From the NCBI RefSeq assembly GCF_004336805.1, contig NZ_SJXM01000001.1:186001-250000 (forward strand): a stretch of DNA of 64,000 nt. The letters are read 5' to 3'. Of the stretch, positions 1-7,938 are shown piece by piece. Made by a program: the position numbers and the translations under genes. Position 1 is the stretch's first letter, and the number at the start of each line of letters is the position of its first letter. Under the pieces are notes generated by a model that made no database searches, was not told the origin of the DNA, and saw nothing but the letters and a program-made list of their open reading frames with translations. The DNA comes from Aeromicrobium sp. IC_218. Lineage in GTDB: Bacteria > Actinomycetota > Actinomycetes > Propionibacteriales > Nocardioidaceae.

Positions 1-95
1 AGCAGGGCTGGTTGAGCGACGCCGAGCTCGCCGAGCGGGCCGAGGCGCTCATGAAGAGCGGCTACGGGCGCTACCTCATGGGGCTGCTGCCCTGA
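1..95 (+). CDS. rmlA: Glucose-1-phosphate thymidylyltransferase, C-terminal end (partial)
   Basis: Only the last 30 codons are present; the gene begins before the window. The readable tail runs QGWLSDAELAERAEAL and ends KSGYGRYLMGLLP before TGA at 93-95. An aromatic-Gly pair, a helix and an SGYGxYL ending are characteristic of the C-terminus of bacterial RmlA, which makes dTDP-glucose from glucose-1-phosphate and dTTP, the first step of dTDP-rhamnose synthesis. The neighbouring UDP-glucose dehydrogenase, 42 bp downstream on the same strand, fits a nucleotide-sugar cluster for cell-wall or capsule polysaccharide. The call rests on a short tail, so another sugar nucleotidyltransferase is possible. 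Confidence 0.6.
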   Translation, partial: QGWLSDAELAERAEALMKSGYGRYLMGLLP

Positions 96-137
96 CGCGG
101 ACTGGCCGCCGCGGGGCGCTCGGATAGCCTGACCCCC

Positions 138-1445
138 ATGAAGATTTCGGTGATCGGTTGTGGCTACCTGGGTGCGGTGCACGCCGCGTGCATGGCGAGC
201 CTGGGGCACGAGGTCGTCGGCGTGGACGTCGACGAGCGCAAGGCGGCGGCGCTGAGCCGCGGCGAGGCTCCCTTCTTCGAGCCGGGCCTGCCCGAGCTGC
301 TCACCGAGGCGATGGCCACGGGCCGTCTGTCCTTCACGACCGACATGTCCGCCGTCCAGGGCGCGGACGTCCACTTCGTGTGCGTCGGCACCCCGCAGAA
401 GGCCGGCGAGTACGCCGCCGACATGACGTACGTGAACAGCGCGTTCACCGAGCTGCGTCCCTACCTGAGCGAGGGCAACGTCGTGGCGGGCAAGTCGACC
501 GTGCCGGTCGGCACGGCCGAGCGCCTCGCCGCCGAGCTCGAGGGCACCGGCGCCGTCCTGGTCTGGAACCCCGAGTTCCTGCGCGAGGGCTTCGCCGTCG
601 AGGACACCCTGCACCCGGACCGCCTGGTCTACGGCGTCGCCGCCAGCGAGGCCGGCCAGCGCTCGGTCGACGTGCTGGACGAGGTCTACGCGACCCCGAT
701 GTCTGAGGGCACGCCGCGCCTGGTCACCGACTACGCCACGGCGCAGCTGGTCAAGGTCGCGGCCAACTCGTTCCTGGCCACCAAGATCTCGTTCATCAAC
801 GCCATGGCCGAGCTGTGCGAGGCCACCGGCGCCGACGTCACGCAGCTGGCCGACGCGATCGGTCACGACGTGCGCATCGGCCGTCGCTTCCTCAACGCCG
901 GTCTCGGCTTCGGCGGCGGCTGCCTGCCCAAGGACATCCGCGCGTTCATGGCCCGCGCCGGGGAGCTCGGCGTCGACCAGGCGCTCACGTTCCTGCGCGA
1001 GGTCGACGCGATCAACCTGCGCCGCCGCGCCCGCATGCTCGACCTGGCCCGCGCCGAGCTCGGCGGCTCGGTCGTCAACCGCAAGGTCGCCGTGCTGGGT
1101 GCCGCGTTCAAGCCCAACAGCGACGACATCCGCGACTCGCCGGCGCTCGACGTCGCGGTGCAGCTGGGCAAGGAGGGCGCGAAGGTGACGCTCTTCGACC
1201 CCGAGGCCATGGCCAACGCCAAGGCGAAGGCGCCCGAGCTCGGCTACGCCGACAGCATCGAGGACGCCGTCGACGGCGCCGAGCTGGTGCTGCTGCTCAC
1301 CGAGTGGAAGCAGTTCGTGCAGATGGACCCCAAGGCGATCGGCGAGCTCGTCGACGGCCAGCGCATCCTGGACGGCCGCAACGTCCTGGTGCCCAGCGAG
1401 TGGCGCGAGGCCGGCTGGACCTACCGCGCGCTCGGCCGCCAGTAG
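138..1445 (+). CDS. ugd: UDP-glucose 6-dehydrogenase
   Basis: 435 aa, full length for the family. It oxidises UDP-glucose to UDP-glucuronate with two NAD+ for polysaccharide synthesis. The N-terminal Rossmann motif is GCGYLG at residues 7-12. A central helical domain follows, and the catalytic cysteine lies in GFGGGCLPKD (Cys near residue 262). The C-terminal UDP-binding domain contains AAFKPNSDDIRDSPA, typical of the UDP-glucose/GDP-mannose dehydrogenase family. FLREGFAVEDTLHPDRLVYG, around residues 150-170, matches the substrate-loop region. ATG at 138 is the natural start because the Rossmann strand begins at residue 2. It probably belongs to the same nucleotide-sugar group as the upstream rmlA fragment and ends at a strong terminator. 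Confidence 0.93.
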   Translation: MKISVIGCGYLGAVHAACMASLGHEVVGVDVDERKAAALSRGEAPFFEPGLPELLTEAMATGRLSFTTDMSAVQGADVHFVCVGTPQKAGEYAADMTYVNSAFTELRPYLSEGNVVAGKSTVPVGTAERLAAELEGTGAVLVWNPEFLREGFAVEDTLHPDRLVYGVAASEAGQRSVDVLDEVYATPMSEGTPRLVTDYATAQLVKVAANSFLATKISFINAMAELCEATGADVTQLADAIGHDVRIGRRFLNAGLGFGGGCLPKDIRAFMARAGELGVDQALTFLREVDAINLRRRARMLDLARAELGGSVVNRKVAVLGAAFKPNSDDIRDSPALDVAVQLGKEGAKVTLFDPEAMANAKAKAPELGYADSIEDAVDGAELVLLLTEWKQFVQMDPKAIGELVDGQRILDGRNVLVPSEWREAGWTYRALGRQ

Positions 1446-1456
1446 TCCCGGCCCGC

Positions 1457-1505
1457 ACACGACGAAGCCCGCCCCCTCGCGTCGAGGAGGCGGGCTTCGT
1501 CGTGT
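1457..1505. terminator. Bidirectional hairpin terminator between convergent ugd and merR
   Basis: A perfect 17-bp inverted repeat (ACACGACGAAGCCCGCC at 1457-1473, complement at 1489-1505) has a 15-nt loop that can itself form CCTCG/CGAGG. It fills the gap between two convergent stop codons. No U-tract follows, as is usual in GC-rich actinobacteria. Confidence 0.8.
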
Positions 1506-1511
1506 CGTGGC

Positions 1512-2510
1512 TCAGTCGAGGTGGTCGCGCACCAGCGACGCGGCGCCGCCGAGCGTCGGGCAGAACTCCACGCCGGTGGGCAGCTCGTGCTGCGCGGGGT
1601 CGCCCCATCCGGGGCCGCCGAGCACCACGTGCGGACGCGGGTCCAGGTTCCACAGCGGACGCCAGGGACCCAGGTGCAGCGGCTGGCGGGTGGACGCCCA
1701 CAGGAAGACCGCCTTGGACTCCAGCAGGCGGGCGGTCTCGGCGACCTCCTCCAGCGGCACGTAGGTGCCGAGGGTCGTGGACGCGATGCCGTTCTGCGCG
1801 AGCGCGGCCTGCAGGGCCAGCATGGGCAGCCAGTGCTCGTCGCGGCACGCGCTGGCCAGCAGCACGGCGCCGCCGCGGTCGGTGCGTGAGCGGGTCGCCC
1901 GCACGGCGCTGCCGAGCTCGACGGCGAGCTGCTGCGCGGCCAGGTGAGGCGCGGCGCGGGGGAGCGAGCCTTCCTTGCTGCGCCGTCCGATCTGGTCGAG
2001 CGCGGGAGCGAACACCTCCTGCCAGGCCTCGGCGACGTTGCGCTCCTGGATCACCTGGGCGCAGGTGCGGCCGATCTTGTCGACGTTGAGCTGGGCGGCG
2101 GCCATGACCAGGGTCTCGGTGGCGAGCTCGGGGGACAGGGCGCCACGCGTGGGGGCGTCGAGCTGGGCGACGTCCACGAGGGCCGCGGCGACGCCGGCGG
2201 GATCGAGGCTCAGCACGACCTTCGCGGCGTCCTGCGCGCCGATGCCGGCGTCCAGGAGCTGCTGCATGAGCTGGACGCGGTCCAGGTCGGCCCCGTTGTA
2301 GCGGCGGTGGCCGCCGGCCGTGCGGGCCGAGGGGCTCAGTCCGTAGCGGCGCTCCCACGTGCGCAGGGTGGAGGCGGAGATGCCGAACTTCTGCGACACG
2401 GTCGCGATCGTCCAGGCGTACTCCAGGCCGCCGGATGACGCCTCGCCCGGAGGCTGGTCGCCCCCCTCCGGCGTGGCCGTGGGAACGGCGGACTCGGGTG
2501 CCTCGGACAC
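1512..2510 (-). CDS. MerR-family regulator with cobalamin-binding-like domain (CarH/LitR-like)
   Basis: 332 aa from GTG at 2510, chosen because GAAGGGGG lies just upstream; an ATG 75 bp further up would add a low-complexity tail. The MerR winged helix spans about residues 33-100 (FGISASTLRTWERRYGL, then GGHRRY). A helical domain and a Rossmann-like B12-binding fold follow. DEHWLP (224-229) stands where cobalamin proteins have DxHxxG, and GGPGW stands for the GG loop. In CarH the linker domain carries a W-xxx-EH signature that caps adenosylcobalamin. Here that stretch reads GRRSKEG...APHLAAQ, so the cap residues are missing. It may sense a different cobalamin form, another ligand, or light by a divergent mode. 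Three 11-bp direct repeats lie upstream. The target is unknown; autoregulation is likely. Confidence 0.8.
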   Translation of the reverse strand: MSEAPESAVPTATPEGGDQPPGEASSGGLEYAWTIATVSQKFGISASTLRTWERRYGLSPSARTAGGHRRYNGADLDRVQLMQQLLDAGIGAQDAAKVVLSLDPAGVAAALVDVAQLDAPTRGALSPELATETLVMAAAQLNVDKIGRTCAQVIQERNVAEAWQEVFAPALDQIGRRSKEGSLPRAAPHLAAQQLAVELGSAVRATRSRTDRGGAVLLASACRDEHWLPMLALQAALAQNGIASTTLGTYVPLEEVAETARLLESKAVFLWASTRQPLHLGPWRPLWNLDPRPHVVLGGPGWGDPAQHELPTGVEFCPTLGGAASLVRDHLD

Positions 2511-2560
2511 GCGTTCCCCCTTCACTTCGTCGCCGGCACGGCCGCGAGGACCGTGCTGGA

Positions 2561-2593
2561 CAAGTTTTGCACAACTTGTGCGCAAGTTTGTGG
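2561..2593. promoter_or_regulatory. Three tandem 11-bp repeats upstream of the CarH-like merR gene
   Basis: CAAGTTTTGCA (2561-2571), CAACTTGTGCG (2572-2582) and CAAGTTTGTGG (2583-2593) lie head to tail with exact 11-bp spacing, 51 bp upstream of the chosen GTG start. The first six bases read CAA[G/C]TT in all three. The stretch is strikingly AT-richer than its surroundings. Tandem 11-bp repeats are the known operator style of tetrameric CarH-type MerR proteins. I infer it is this regulator's own operator overlapping its promoter. Confidence 0.6.
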
Positions 2594-2600
2594 ACGGAGC

Positions 2601-3563
2601 CTAGTCGCCCTCGGTCGTCGGATCGGCGACCAGGTCGGGCTGGTAGGCGAACAGCGCCGGCACGCCGCCAGTGTGCAGGAACACGGTCTCGGTGCGCGGA
2701 CCGGCCTCGTCCAGGTGGGCGTACGCCTTGGCGGTGTAGACCGGGTCGAGCAGGATCCCGCTCGCGGCGGCCAGCCGGCGGATCGCGTCGAGGCTCGCGG
2801 GGTCGGTCACGCCGTACCCGGGACCGAGGCCGGCGTGCACCGTCCAGGCCGTCCGGTCGACGCTCACGCCCAGGTCGTCGCCGAGCTCGGACACCAACCG
2901 CTCGACCCGGGCGGTGGCCGCGGCCACGTCCTCCATCACGGCGATGCCGTGGACCTCGCCCGCCCATCCGGCCGCGGCCAGCCCGGTGACCAGGCCGGCG
3001 ACCGTGCCGCCCGAGGACGTCGCGACGACGACCCGGCGGACGTGCGGGGCCTGCGCGTCGAGCTGGGCGGCCAGCTCGAGCGCCCCGGCGACGTAGCCGA
3101 GGGCGCCGACGCGGTCGCTGCCGCCAAGGGGGATGCTGCACAGCCGGTCGCCGTGCTGCCGGCGCAGGTGCTCGAGCTCGCGCTCGGCCGTGGCGTGGTC
3201 GGGCACGACGTGCACGGTGGCGCCGAACAGGTCGTCGAGCAGGACGTTGCCGCTCTCGCGGTAGTGCTGGTCGCTGCGGGGGACGGTGGCGACCAGCACC
3301 AGGTGGCAGGCCAGGCCCAGGCGGGCGCAGGCGGCGGCGGTGAGCCGGGCGTGGTTGGACTGGAGGGCGCCGGTCGTGACGACGGTGTCCTGCCCGGCCG
3401 CGGCGGCGGCGCCGAGCAGGAACTCCAGCTTGCGCAGCTTGTTGCCGCCCAGGCCGAGGCCCGAGAGGTCGTCGCGCTTGATCCAGGTGCCGTCGACCGG
3501 CTCCAGAGGGGTCGGCCAACGACCCAGGTCCACGAACGGGCGATCGGCGAGGACGTCCTGCAT
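2601..3563 (-). CDS. PLP-dependent D-cysteine desulfhydrase / ACC-deaminase family enzyme
   Basis: 320 aa from ATG at 3563; longer upstream in-frame sequence runs into the divergent lacI gene and was excluded. It is a fold-type II PLP enzyme. The PLP lysine is K42 in LGGNKLRKLEFL, the conserved Ser-Asn motif is LQSNHARL, and the phosphate-binding loop is SSGGTVAGL. The family includes 1-aminocyclopropane-1-carboxylate deaminase (product 2-oxobutyrate and ammonia) and D-cysteine desulfhydrase (pyruvate, sulfide and ammonia). Sequence alone does not separate them, but DcyD-like activity is commoner in such genes. It is divergent from a LacI regulator across a region with matching inverted 13-mers, so induction by an amino-acid or sugar-like effector is likely. 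Confidence 0.82.
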   Translation of the reverse strand: MQDVLADRPFVDLGRWPTPLEPVDGTWIKRDDLSGLGLGGNKLRKLEFLLGAAAAAGQDTVVTTGALQSNHARLTAAACARLGLACHLVLVATVPRSDQHYRESGNVLLDDLFGATVHVVPDHATAERELEHLRRQHGDRLCSIPLGGSDRVGALGYVAGALELAAQLDAQAPHVRRVVVATSSGGTVAGLVTGLAAAGWAGEVHGIAVMEDVAAATARVERLVSELGDDLGVSVDRTAWTVHAGLGPGYGVTDPASLDAIRRLAAASGILLDPVYTAKAYAHLDEAGPRTETVFLHTGGVPALFAYQPDLVADPTTEGD

Positions 3564-3585
3564 GTCCCGCACGCTACTGACGGCC

Positions 3586-3647
3586 GGCCGTTTTGGCATC
3601 GCAAAGCCGTGAGATTGGTCAAAACCTGACGGGCTGCCAAAACGGCC
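3586..3647. promoter_or_regulatory. Paired inverted operator half-sites between desulfhydrase and lacI genes
   Basis: GGCCGTTTTGGCA (3586-3598) and its exact reverse complement TGCCAAAACGGCC (3635-3647) flank the divergent promoter region. A related TTGGTCAAAACC lies between them near 3615-3626. The second copy is 20 bp before the LacI start codon; the first is 23 bp before the desulfhydrase start. Spacing of about 49 bp between copies would allow LacI-type looping or joint repression of both genes. Confidence 0.65.
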
Positions 3648-3666
3648 CGGTATCCTGGGCGGCACC

Positions 3667-4716
3667 ATGCCCGAGACGTCGAAACGACCGACCATCCGGG
3701 ACGTCGCTCGAGAGGCAGGCGTCTCGGTCACGACCGTCTCCCACGCCATGAACAACAAGGGTCGTCTGGACGTCCGGACCCGCGAGCGCGTCATCGAGGT
3801 CGCCAACCGCCTGGGGTACGTCCCGAACCGCGCCGCGCAGCGGCTGGTGAGCGGCAAGTCGCTCACGATCGGCCTGCTCATGCCCCCGTCGACGTCGGAC
3901 CAGGTGTTCTCGACCGACATGCACGCCCCGGCCATCACGGCGGCCGCGCACGCGGCGGTCGAGGCCGGCTACGCGCTGACGATCATGCCCCAGCTGCCGA
4001 CCGACGGGACCCTCGGACCGCACGTGGTCGACGGCGTCCTGGTGCTCGAGCCGCAGCCCGACGACCCGCGCGTCGCGGGCCTGCGCCGGCTGAACCTGCC
4101 CTTCGTCGCGGTCGGTGACAGCGTCCCGGACGCCCACTCGGTGCACGCGCACGAGGTCGACGGCGCCCGACAGCTGCTCGACCACCTGCGCTCGCTGGGC
4201 GCCCGCTCGATCGGCGTCCTGGCGCCCGAGCACCCCACGGCGTCCGTGCAGGAGTCGCTGCAGGCGCTGCAGGACCTCTGGACGCTACCGGAGGAGGAGA
4301 TCGTCGTCGAGCACGTGCCGCTGGCCGCGGTCGAGGCCGGCGACGTGTCCGCCTCGGCCGACCAGCTGCTGGCCGCCGCCGACGTCCACGCGCTCATCGG
4401 CCTGCACCCGACCTTCGGCGCCGCGCTCGTCCAGGCGGTCGCCGAGTCGGGCCGCTCGGTGCCCGGCGACGTGCTCGTCGCCCAGTACGTCGACGGCATC
4501 TCGGCGGCGGTCTCGAGCCCGGCGCTGACCGCGCTCGACGTGCGCCCGGCGCAGCAGGCCGCCCTCGGTCTCACGATGCTGCTGGAGATGCTCGCCGGCA
4601 AGGACACCCCGAAGGAGCGGATCATCCGCCCGCGGCTCACCGTCCGGACGTCCACCGTGGCCCGTCGCCGCGGCGACCGGATGCTCGCGCGTCGCGAGTC
4701 CGTGCAGGGTGGCTGA
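3667..4716 (+). CDS. LacI-family transcriptional regulator
   Basis: 349 aa. The N-terminal LacI helix-turn-helix (TIRDVAREAGVSVTTVSHAM, about residues 9-28) and hinge helix (YVPNRAAQRLVSGKS) are followed by a periplasmic-binding-protein-like effector domain: IGLLMPP at about 70, VDGVLVLEP, and the Asp-containing C-terminal part with RP[QR]LTVRTS. ATG at 3667 puts the HTH at the usual position near the N-terminus. It is divergent from the PLP enzyme and very probably represses it and itself through the 13-bp inverted sites. The ligand cannot be read from the sequence. Confidence 0.9.
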   Translation: MPETSKRPTIRDVAREAGVSVTTVSHAMNNKGRLDVRTRERVIEVANRLGYVPNRAAQRLVSGKSLTIGLLMPPSTSDQVFSTDMHAPAITAAAHAAVEAGYALTIMPQLPTDGTLGPHVVDGVLVLEPQPDDPRVAGLRRLNLPFVAVGDSVPDAHSVHAHEVDGARQLLDHLRSLGARSIGVLAPEHPTASVQESLQALQDLWTLPEEEIVVEHVPLAAVEAGDVSASADQLLAAADVHALIGLHPTFGAALVQAVAESGRSVPGDVLVAQYVDGISAAVSSPALTALDVRPAQQAALGLTMLLEMLAGKDTPKERIIRPRLTVRTSTVARRRGDRMLARRESVQGG

Positions 4717-4724
4717 CCCCGATT

Positions 4725-4753
4725 CGTCCTCCCGGCAGGGCGTGCGCTAGACT
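4725..4753 (+). promoter_or_regulatory. Candidate promoter of tRNA-Arg
   Basis: TAGACT at 4748-4753 is a good -10 hexamer (TANNNT) 22 bp before the tRNA 5' end. The -35 position at 4725-4730 (CGTCCT) is weak. It lies in the 58-bp gap after the lacI stop codon. Confidence 0.4.
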
Positions 4754-4774
4754 CGTCGAGGCCTTTGCGGCCGG

Positions 4775-4847
4775 GCGCCTGTAGCTCAACGGATAGAGCA
4801 TCTGACTACGGATCAGAAGGTTTGGGGTTCGAATCCCTACAGGCGCG
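4775..4847 (+). tRNA. tRNA-Arg, anticodon ACG
   Basis: Full cloverleaf of 73 nt: acceptor stem GCGCCTG/CAGGCGC, D-arm with AGCTCAACGGATAGAGC, anticodon stem TCTGA/TCAGA, loop CTACGGA giving anticodon ACG at 4808-4810, T-arm GGGGTTCGAATCCC, discriminator G. CCA is not encoded. ACG needs A34-to-inosine editing; the enzyme TadA is encoded at 42976-43425 in this window. Confidence 0.97.
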
Positions 4848-4853
4848 CAAGAC

Positions 4854-4889
4854 ACGAAGGGCCCCTCCCGCGCGGGAGGGGCCCTTCGT
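4854..4889. terminator. Perfect palindromic terminator after tRNA-Arg
   Basis: A 36-bp perfect palindrome (arm ACGAAGGGCCCCTCCCGC) centred at 4871/4872, directly after the tRNA and 17 bp before the stop codon of the convergent csoR-like gene. It should act on both strands. Confidence 0.85.
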
Positions 4890-4905
4890 CGTTCCCGAGC
4901 CACGT

Positions 4906-5175
4906 CTAGGCGAGCGACAGGAACAGCTTCTCCATCTTCTGCACGTCCACGCTCTCGAGGTCGCCGTCGTTGTCGGCGAGGCAGTGCTGCAGCCCGGTCG
5001 CGACGATCGCGTACCCGGCCCTCGACAGCGCCTTGTTGACGGCCGCGAGCTGGGTGAGGACGGACTCGCAGTCCGACCCCTCCTCCATCATGCGGATGAC
5101 GCTGGCGAGGTGACCGTTGGCGCGCTTCATGCGCGTGATGATCGCCTTGACCTCGGTCGGCTCCAGGTCCACCAT
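4906..5175 (-). CDS. CsoR/RcnR-family repressor, possibly CstR-like sulfur sensor
   Basis: 89 aa, the usual length of the all-helical CsoR/FrmR/RcnR family (DUF156). The conserved helix-1 stretch is KAIITRMKRANGHLASV, with Cys36 (GSDCES) and Cys65 (LQHCLAD). Copper-binding CsoR uses Cys-His-Cys (36/61/65); here position 61 is Gly and a His sits at 64. Loss of the middle His with two retained cysteines is the pattern of persulfide-sensing CstR rather than copper CsoR, although His64 could still ligate metal. It shares one base (TGATG) with the end of the DUF302 gene, so the two are translationally coupled. Its G-tract operators lie upstream of that pair. Confidence 0.88.
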   Translation of the reverse strand: MVDLEPTEVKAIITRMKRANGHLASVIRMMEEGSDCESVLTQLAAVNKALSRAGYAIVATGLQHCLADNDGDLESVDVQKMEKLFLSLA

Positions 5176-5573
5176 CAGCGGCCACCGCCCAGCGCCGCGA
5201 GGGCCTGCGTCAGCCGTCCCCGGGCGTCCGCCGCCACCGGTCCGAGCGCGTCGCCACCGAAGGTCGTCATCGCGGCGGGGTCGAAGGCCTCGACGACCGT
5301 GGTGGAGTCACCGGCCGAGCGCACCACGACGTTGCAGGGCAGCGGCGCGGCGACCGAGGGGTCGGCCTGCAGCGCACGGTGGGCCAGCTCGGGACGGCAC
5401 GCGCCCAGGATCACCTGCGGCGCGACGTCGACGCCGAGCTTCTGCTTCAGCGTCGAGCGCAGGTCGATCTCGGTGAGCACGCCGAAGCCGGCGCCCACCA
5501 GGTGCTCCCGCACCGCCTCGACGGTCTCGTCGTAGGGGCGCTCCACCGTCGTCCGGATCGTGTACTCGGCCAT
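5175..5573 (-). CDS. DUF302 domain protein
   Basis: 132 aa, a complete single DUF302 domain: N-terminal strand YTIRTTVERPYDETVEAVREHL, GFGVLTEIDL, then the family core VILGACRPELAHRAL, LPCNVVVR and a C-terminal helix. No signal peptide or membrane segment, so probably cytoplasmic. The family's biochemical role is not established; it recurs beside sulfur-trafficking or metal-stress genes. It is first in a two-gene operon with the CsoR/CstR-like repressor and is transcribed away from an MMPL exporter across two palindromic operators, so it should be induced by the same signal. Confidence 0.85.
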   Translation of the reverse strand: MAEYTIRTTVERPYDETVEAVREHLVGAGFGVLTEIDLRSTLKQKLGVDVAPQVILGACRPELAHRALQADPSVAAPLPCNVVVRSAGDSTTVVEAFDPAAMTTFGGDALGPVAADARGRLTQALAALGGGR

Positions 5574-5637
5574 GGGCAGGCACTCCTCGGTTCAGTCCGC
5601 GGCGCCCTCCGGCGCCCTCGGGTGCCACGGTACACCG

Positions 5638-5690
5638 AACCCCCCAGGGGGATGTTATGGTCGCAGTCGTATCCCCCCGGGGGGATACGA
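5638..5690. promoter_or_regulatory. Two CsoR-type G-tract operators in the divergent promoter
   Basis: Operator 1 (5638-5653) contains ACCCCCCAGGGGGAT. Operator 2 (5667-5690) is a perfect 24-bp palindrome with arm TCGTATCCCCCC. C-run/G-run palindromes flanked by A/T pairs are the known operator type of CsoR and CstR. TATGGT at 5656-5661 between them could be the -10 box of the rightward MMPL promoter, so operator 1 would cover the -35 side and operator 2 the transcription start. The same sites lie upstream of the leftward DUF302-csoR operon. Confidence 0.85.
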
Positions 5691-5721
5691 CACGTCCCCG
5701 ATCCAGAACGGAAGCCCCTCC

Positions 5722-7911
5722 ATGAGCGCCACCCCCACGCGTCCTCCCCGAAGTCGCCGCCGCGGGTCCACCACCGCGGCCGCCGCCGGCCCGCTCGGAC
5801 GTCTCGGCACCTGGGTCACGGACCACGCGCGTCTGGTCACGGTCGTGTGGGTGGTCGTCGTCGTCGGGTTGGGTGCGTTCGCGCCGAAGGTCGAGCACGA
5901 GCTGTCGGGGGCCGGGTGGCAGGCCGACGGCTCGGAGTCGGTGGAAGCTCGCGAGCTGGCGCGCGAGCACTTCGGCGGCAACGCCTCGTCCGCGATCCAG
6001 GTGGTCGTCCGCTCCGACGACGGCGCGGTCACGCAAGGTGAGGGTGCCGAGGTGCTGGACGCGGTCACCCGCGTGCTGGAGGACGAGCCGCGCATCGCCG
6101 ACGTCGTGCCTCCCGCCCCCGGGGCGACCTTGTCGCAGGACGGCTCGACCGCCGTCGTCCTGGCCGGCGCCGGTGCCGACACCAACGAGATGGTGCGCGT
6201 CGCGACCGACCTCAAGGACGAGCTCCAGGACCTCTCCACCCCCACGGTGTCGGTCGACCCGACCGGCTCGTCGCTGCTGTGGAGCGACTTCAACGAGGCC
6301 AACCTCGACGCGATGCTGGCGTCCGAGCTGATGTCGTGGCCGGTGACCCTGGGCATCCTCGTGCTCGCGTTCGGCGCCCTCGTCGCCGCCGGCCTGCCGC
6401 TGCTGCTGACCCTGGCCGGGCTCGTGGCCTCGGCGGGGTCGCTCGTCCTGATCAACGAGCTGGTCCCGGTCTCGATCTGGGCGATGAACTTCGCCATGAT
6501 GTTCGCGCTCGCCCTGGGCATCGACTACGCGCTGTTCGTCGTCGTCCGCTACCGCGCCGCCCGGGCCGCGCAGCGCGAGGCCGGCCGCGACGGACGGGAC
6601 GCCCGCCGGCTCGCGGTCGCCCAGACCATGGACACGGCCGGCAAGGCCGTCCTGCTCTCCGGGCTCACCGTCCTCGTCTCGCTGTCCGCGGTGATGCTCG
6701 TCCCGTCTCCGTCCTTCAGGTCGATGGCCGGCGGCATCATGCTCTCGGTCGTGTTCGTCCTGGCCGCCACGGTCACCCTGCTGCCCCTGGTGCTGTTCGC
6801 GCTCGACGACCGCATCGACAGGCTGTCGCTGCCGTGGGTCCGCTCGGGCGGACACCGCTCGGCGCGCTTCGCCGCCTGGGGCGAGCGACTCTGGCGGCGG
6901 CCCCTCGTGTGGGGTGGCGCCTCGCTCGTGGTGCTCGTGGCCCTCGCCGCACCGGTGCTCGGGCTGACGACCGCCATGCCCTCGATCAAGGTGCTGCCCG
7001 AGGACGCGTCCGCACGCATCGGCTACGACCGGGTGAAGGAGTCGTTCGGCGACGGGGCGCCCGGGACCCTGCAGGTCGTGGCGGACGAGGCCGACGTCCG
7101 CGCCGTCGTGTCCGTCCTGGCCTCCGACCCGGGTCTGCAGGCGTCGATGCCGGCGGTGCCGGCCGGCGACGACAGCGGGCTGGTGATGGTCCAGGCCGTC
7201 CCGACGGTCGACCCGTCCGAGCCCGCTCTCGCGCAGACCGTCGAACGACTGCGCGGCGACCTGCCGTCCTCCGCCCTGGTGGGCGGGGCGCCGGTCGAGA
7301 ACCTCGACCTCAAGGCCCAGCTCGACGAGTCCACGCCGCTGGTCGTCGGGGTCGTCCTCGTCCTGGGGTTCCTGCTGCTCCTGGTCGCCCTGCAGGCGCC
7401 ACTCATCGCCCTGCTCGGCACGCTGGCCAGCCTGCTGTCGACGGGCGCCGCGTTCGGCGTGGCCCGACTGGTGTTCCAGGAGGGGCACGGTGCCGACCTG
7501 CTCGGCTTCGAGGCCCAGGGATTCCTGGACGCCTGGGCGCCGGTGTTCTTCTTCGCCATGATCTTCGCCATCGCGATGGACTACACCGTCTTCCTCCTGG
7601 CGTCGGCCAAGGAGCACTTCGAGCGCAGCGGCGATCCCAAGGACGCCATGGTCGGGTCGCTGGCCCACTCCGGGCGGGTGATCTTCGCCGCCGGCGCGGT
7701 GATGGTCGCGGTGTTCTTCACCTTCGCCCTGTCGGGGCCGATCCCGCCCAAGGAGATGGGCGTCGTCCTGGGAGTCGCGGTCCTGCTGGACGCCTTCCTG
7801 GTCCGGCTCGTGCTCCTGCCCGTCATGCTCCGGCTCGCGGGCGGAGCCGCCTGGTACGTCCCCGCCTGGCTGCGCAAGGTCCTGCCGAGCATCACCTTCG
7901 CGCACGACTGA
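5722..7911 (+). CDS. MMPL/RND-family membrane exporter
   Basis: 729 aa from ATG 5722; upstream in-frame codons cross the operators and were excluded. Topology is that of actinobacterial MmpL/RND pumps: TM1 near residues 35-55 (LVTVVWVVVVVGLGAF), an extracellular domain, five TM segments with the proton-relay-like ALALGIDYALFVVVRYR, then a repeat half with a second domain and FAMIFAIAMDYTVFLLASAKE. The two DY motifs are hallmarks of the MMPL family. Substrate unknown: in this family lipids, dyes or small hydrophobic compounds. It is the first gene right of the G-tract operators and is followed by a DUF2892 protein, so export is tied to the sensed sulfur or metal stress. Confidence 0.9.
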   Translation: MSATPTRPPRSRRRGSTTAAAAGPLGRLGTWVTDHARLVTVVWVVVVVGLGAFAPKVEHELSGAGWQADGSESVEARELAREHFGGNASSAIQVVVRSDDGAVTQGEGAEVLDAVTRVLEDEPRIADVVPPAPGATLSQDGSTAVVLAGAGADTNEMVRVATDLKDELQDLSTPTVSVDPTGSSLLWSDFNEANLDAMLASELMSWPVTLGILVLAFGALVAAGLPLLLTLAGLVASAGSLVLINELVPVSIWAMNFAMMFALALGIDYALFVVVRYRAARAAQREAGRDGRDARRLAVAQTMDTAGKAVLLSGLTVLVSLSAVMLVPSPSFRSMAGGIMLSVVFVLAATVTLLPLVLFALDDRIDRLSLPWVRSGGHRSARFAAWGERLWRRPLVWGGASLVVLVALAAPVLGLTTAMPSIKVLPEDASARIGYDRVKESFGDGAPGTLQVVADEADVRAVVSVLASDPGLQASMPAVPAGDDSGLVMVQAVPTVDPSEPALAQTVERLRGDLPSSALVGGAPVENLDLKAQLDESTPLVVGVVLVLGFLLLLVALQAPLIALLGTLASLLSTGAAFGVARLVFQEGHGADLLGFEAQGFLDAWAPVFFFAMIFAIAMDYTVFLLASAKEHFERSGDPKDAMVGSLAHSGRVIFAAGAVMVAVFFTFALSGPIPPKEMGVVLGVAVLLDAFLVRLVLLPVMLRLAGGAAWYVPAWLRKVLPSITFAHD

Positions 7912-7938
7912 CCCGTGCCCCCAGCCGAGAGGAGCTCC

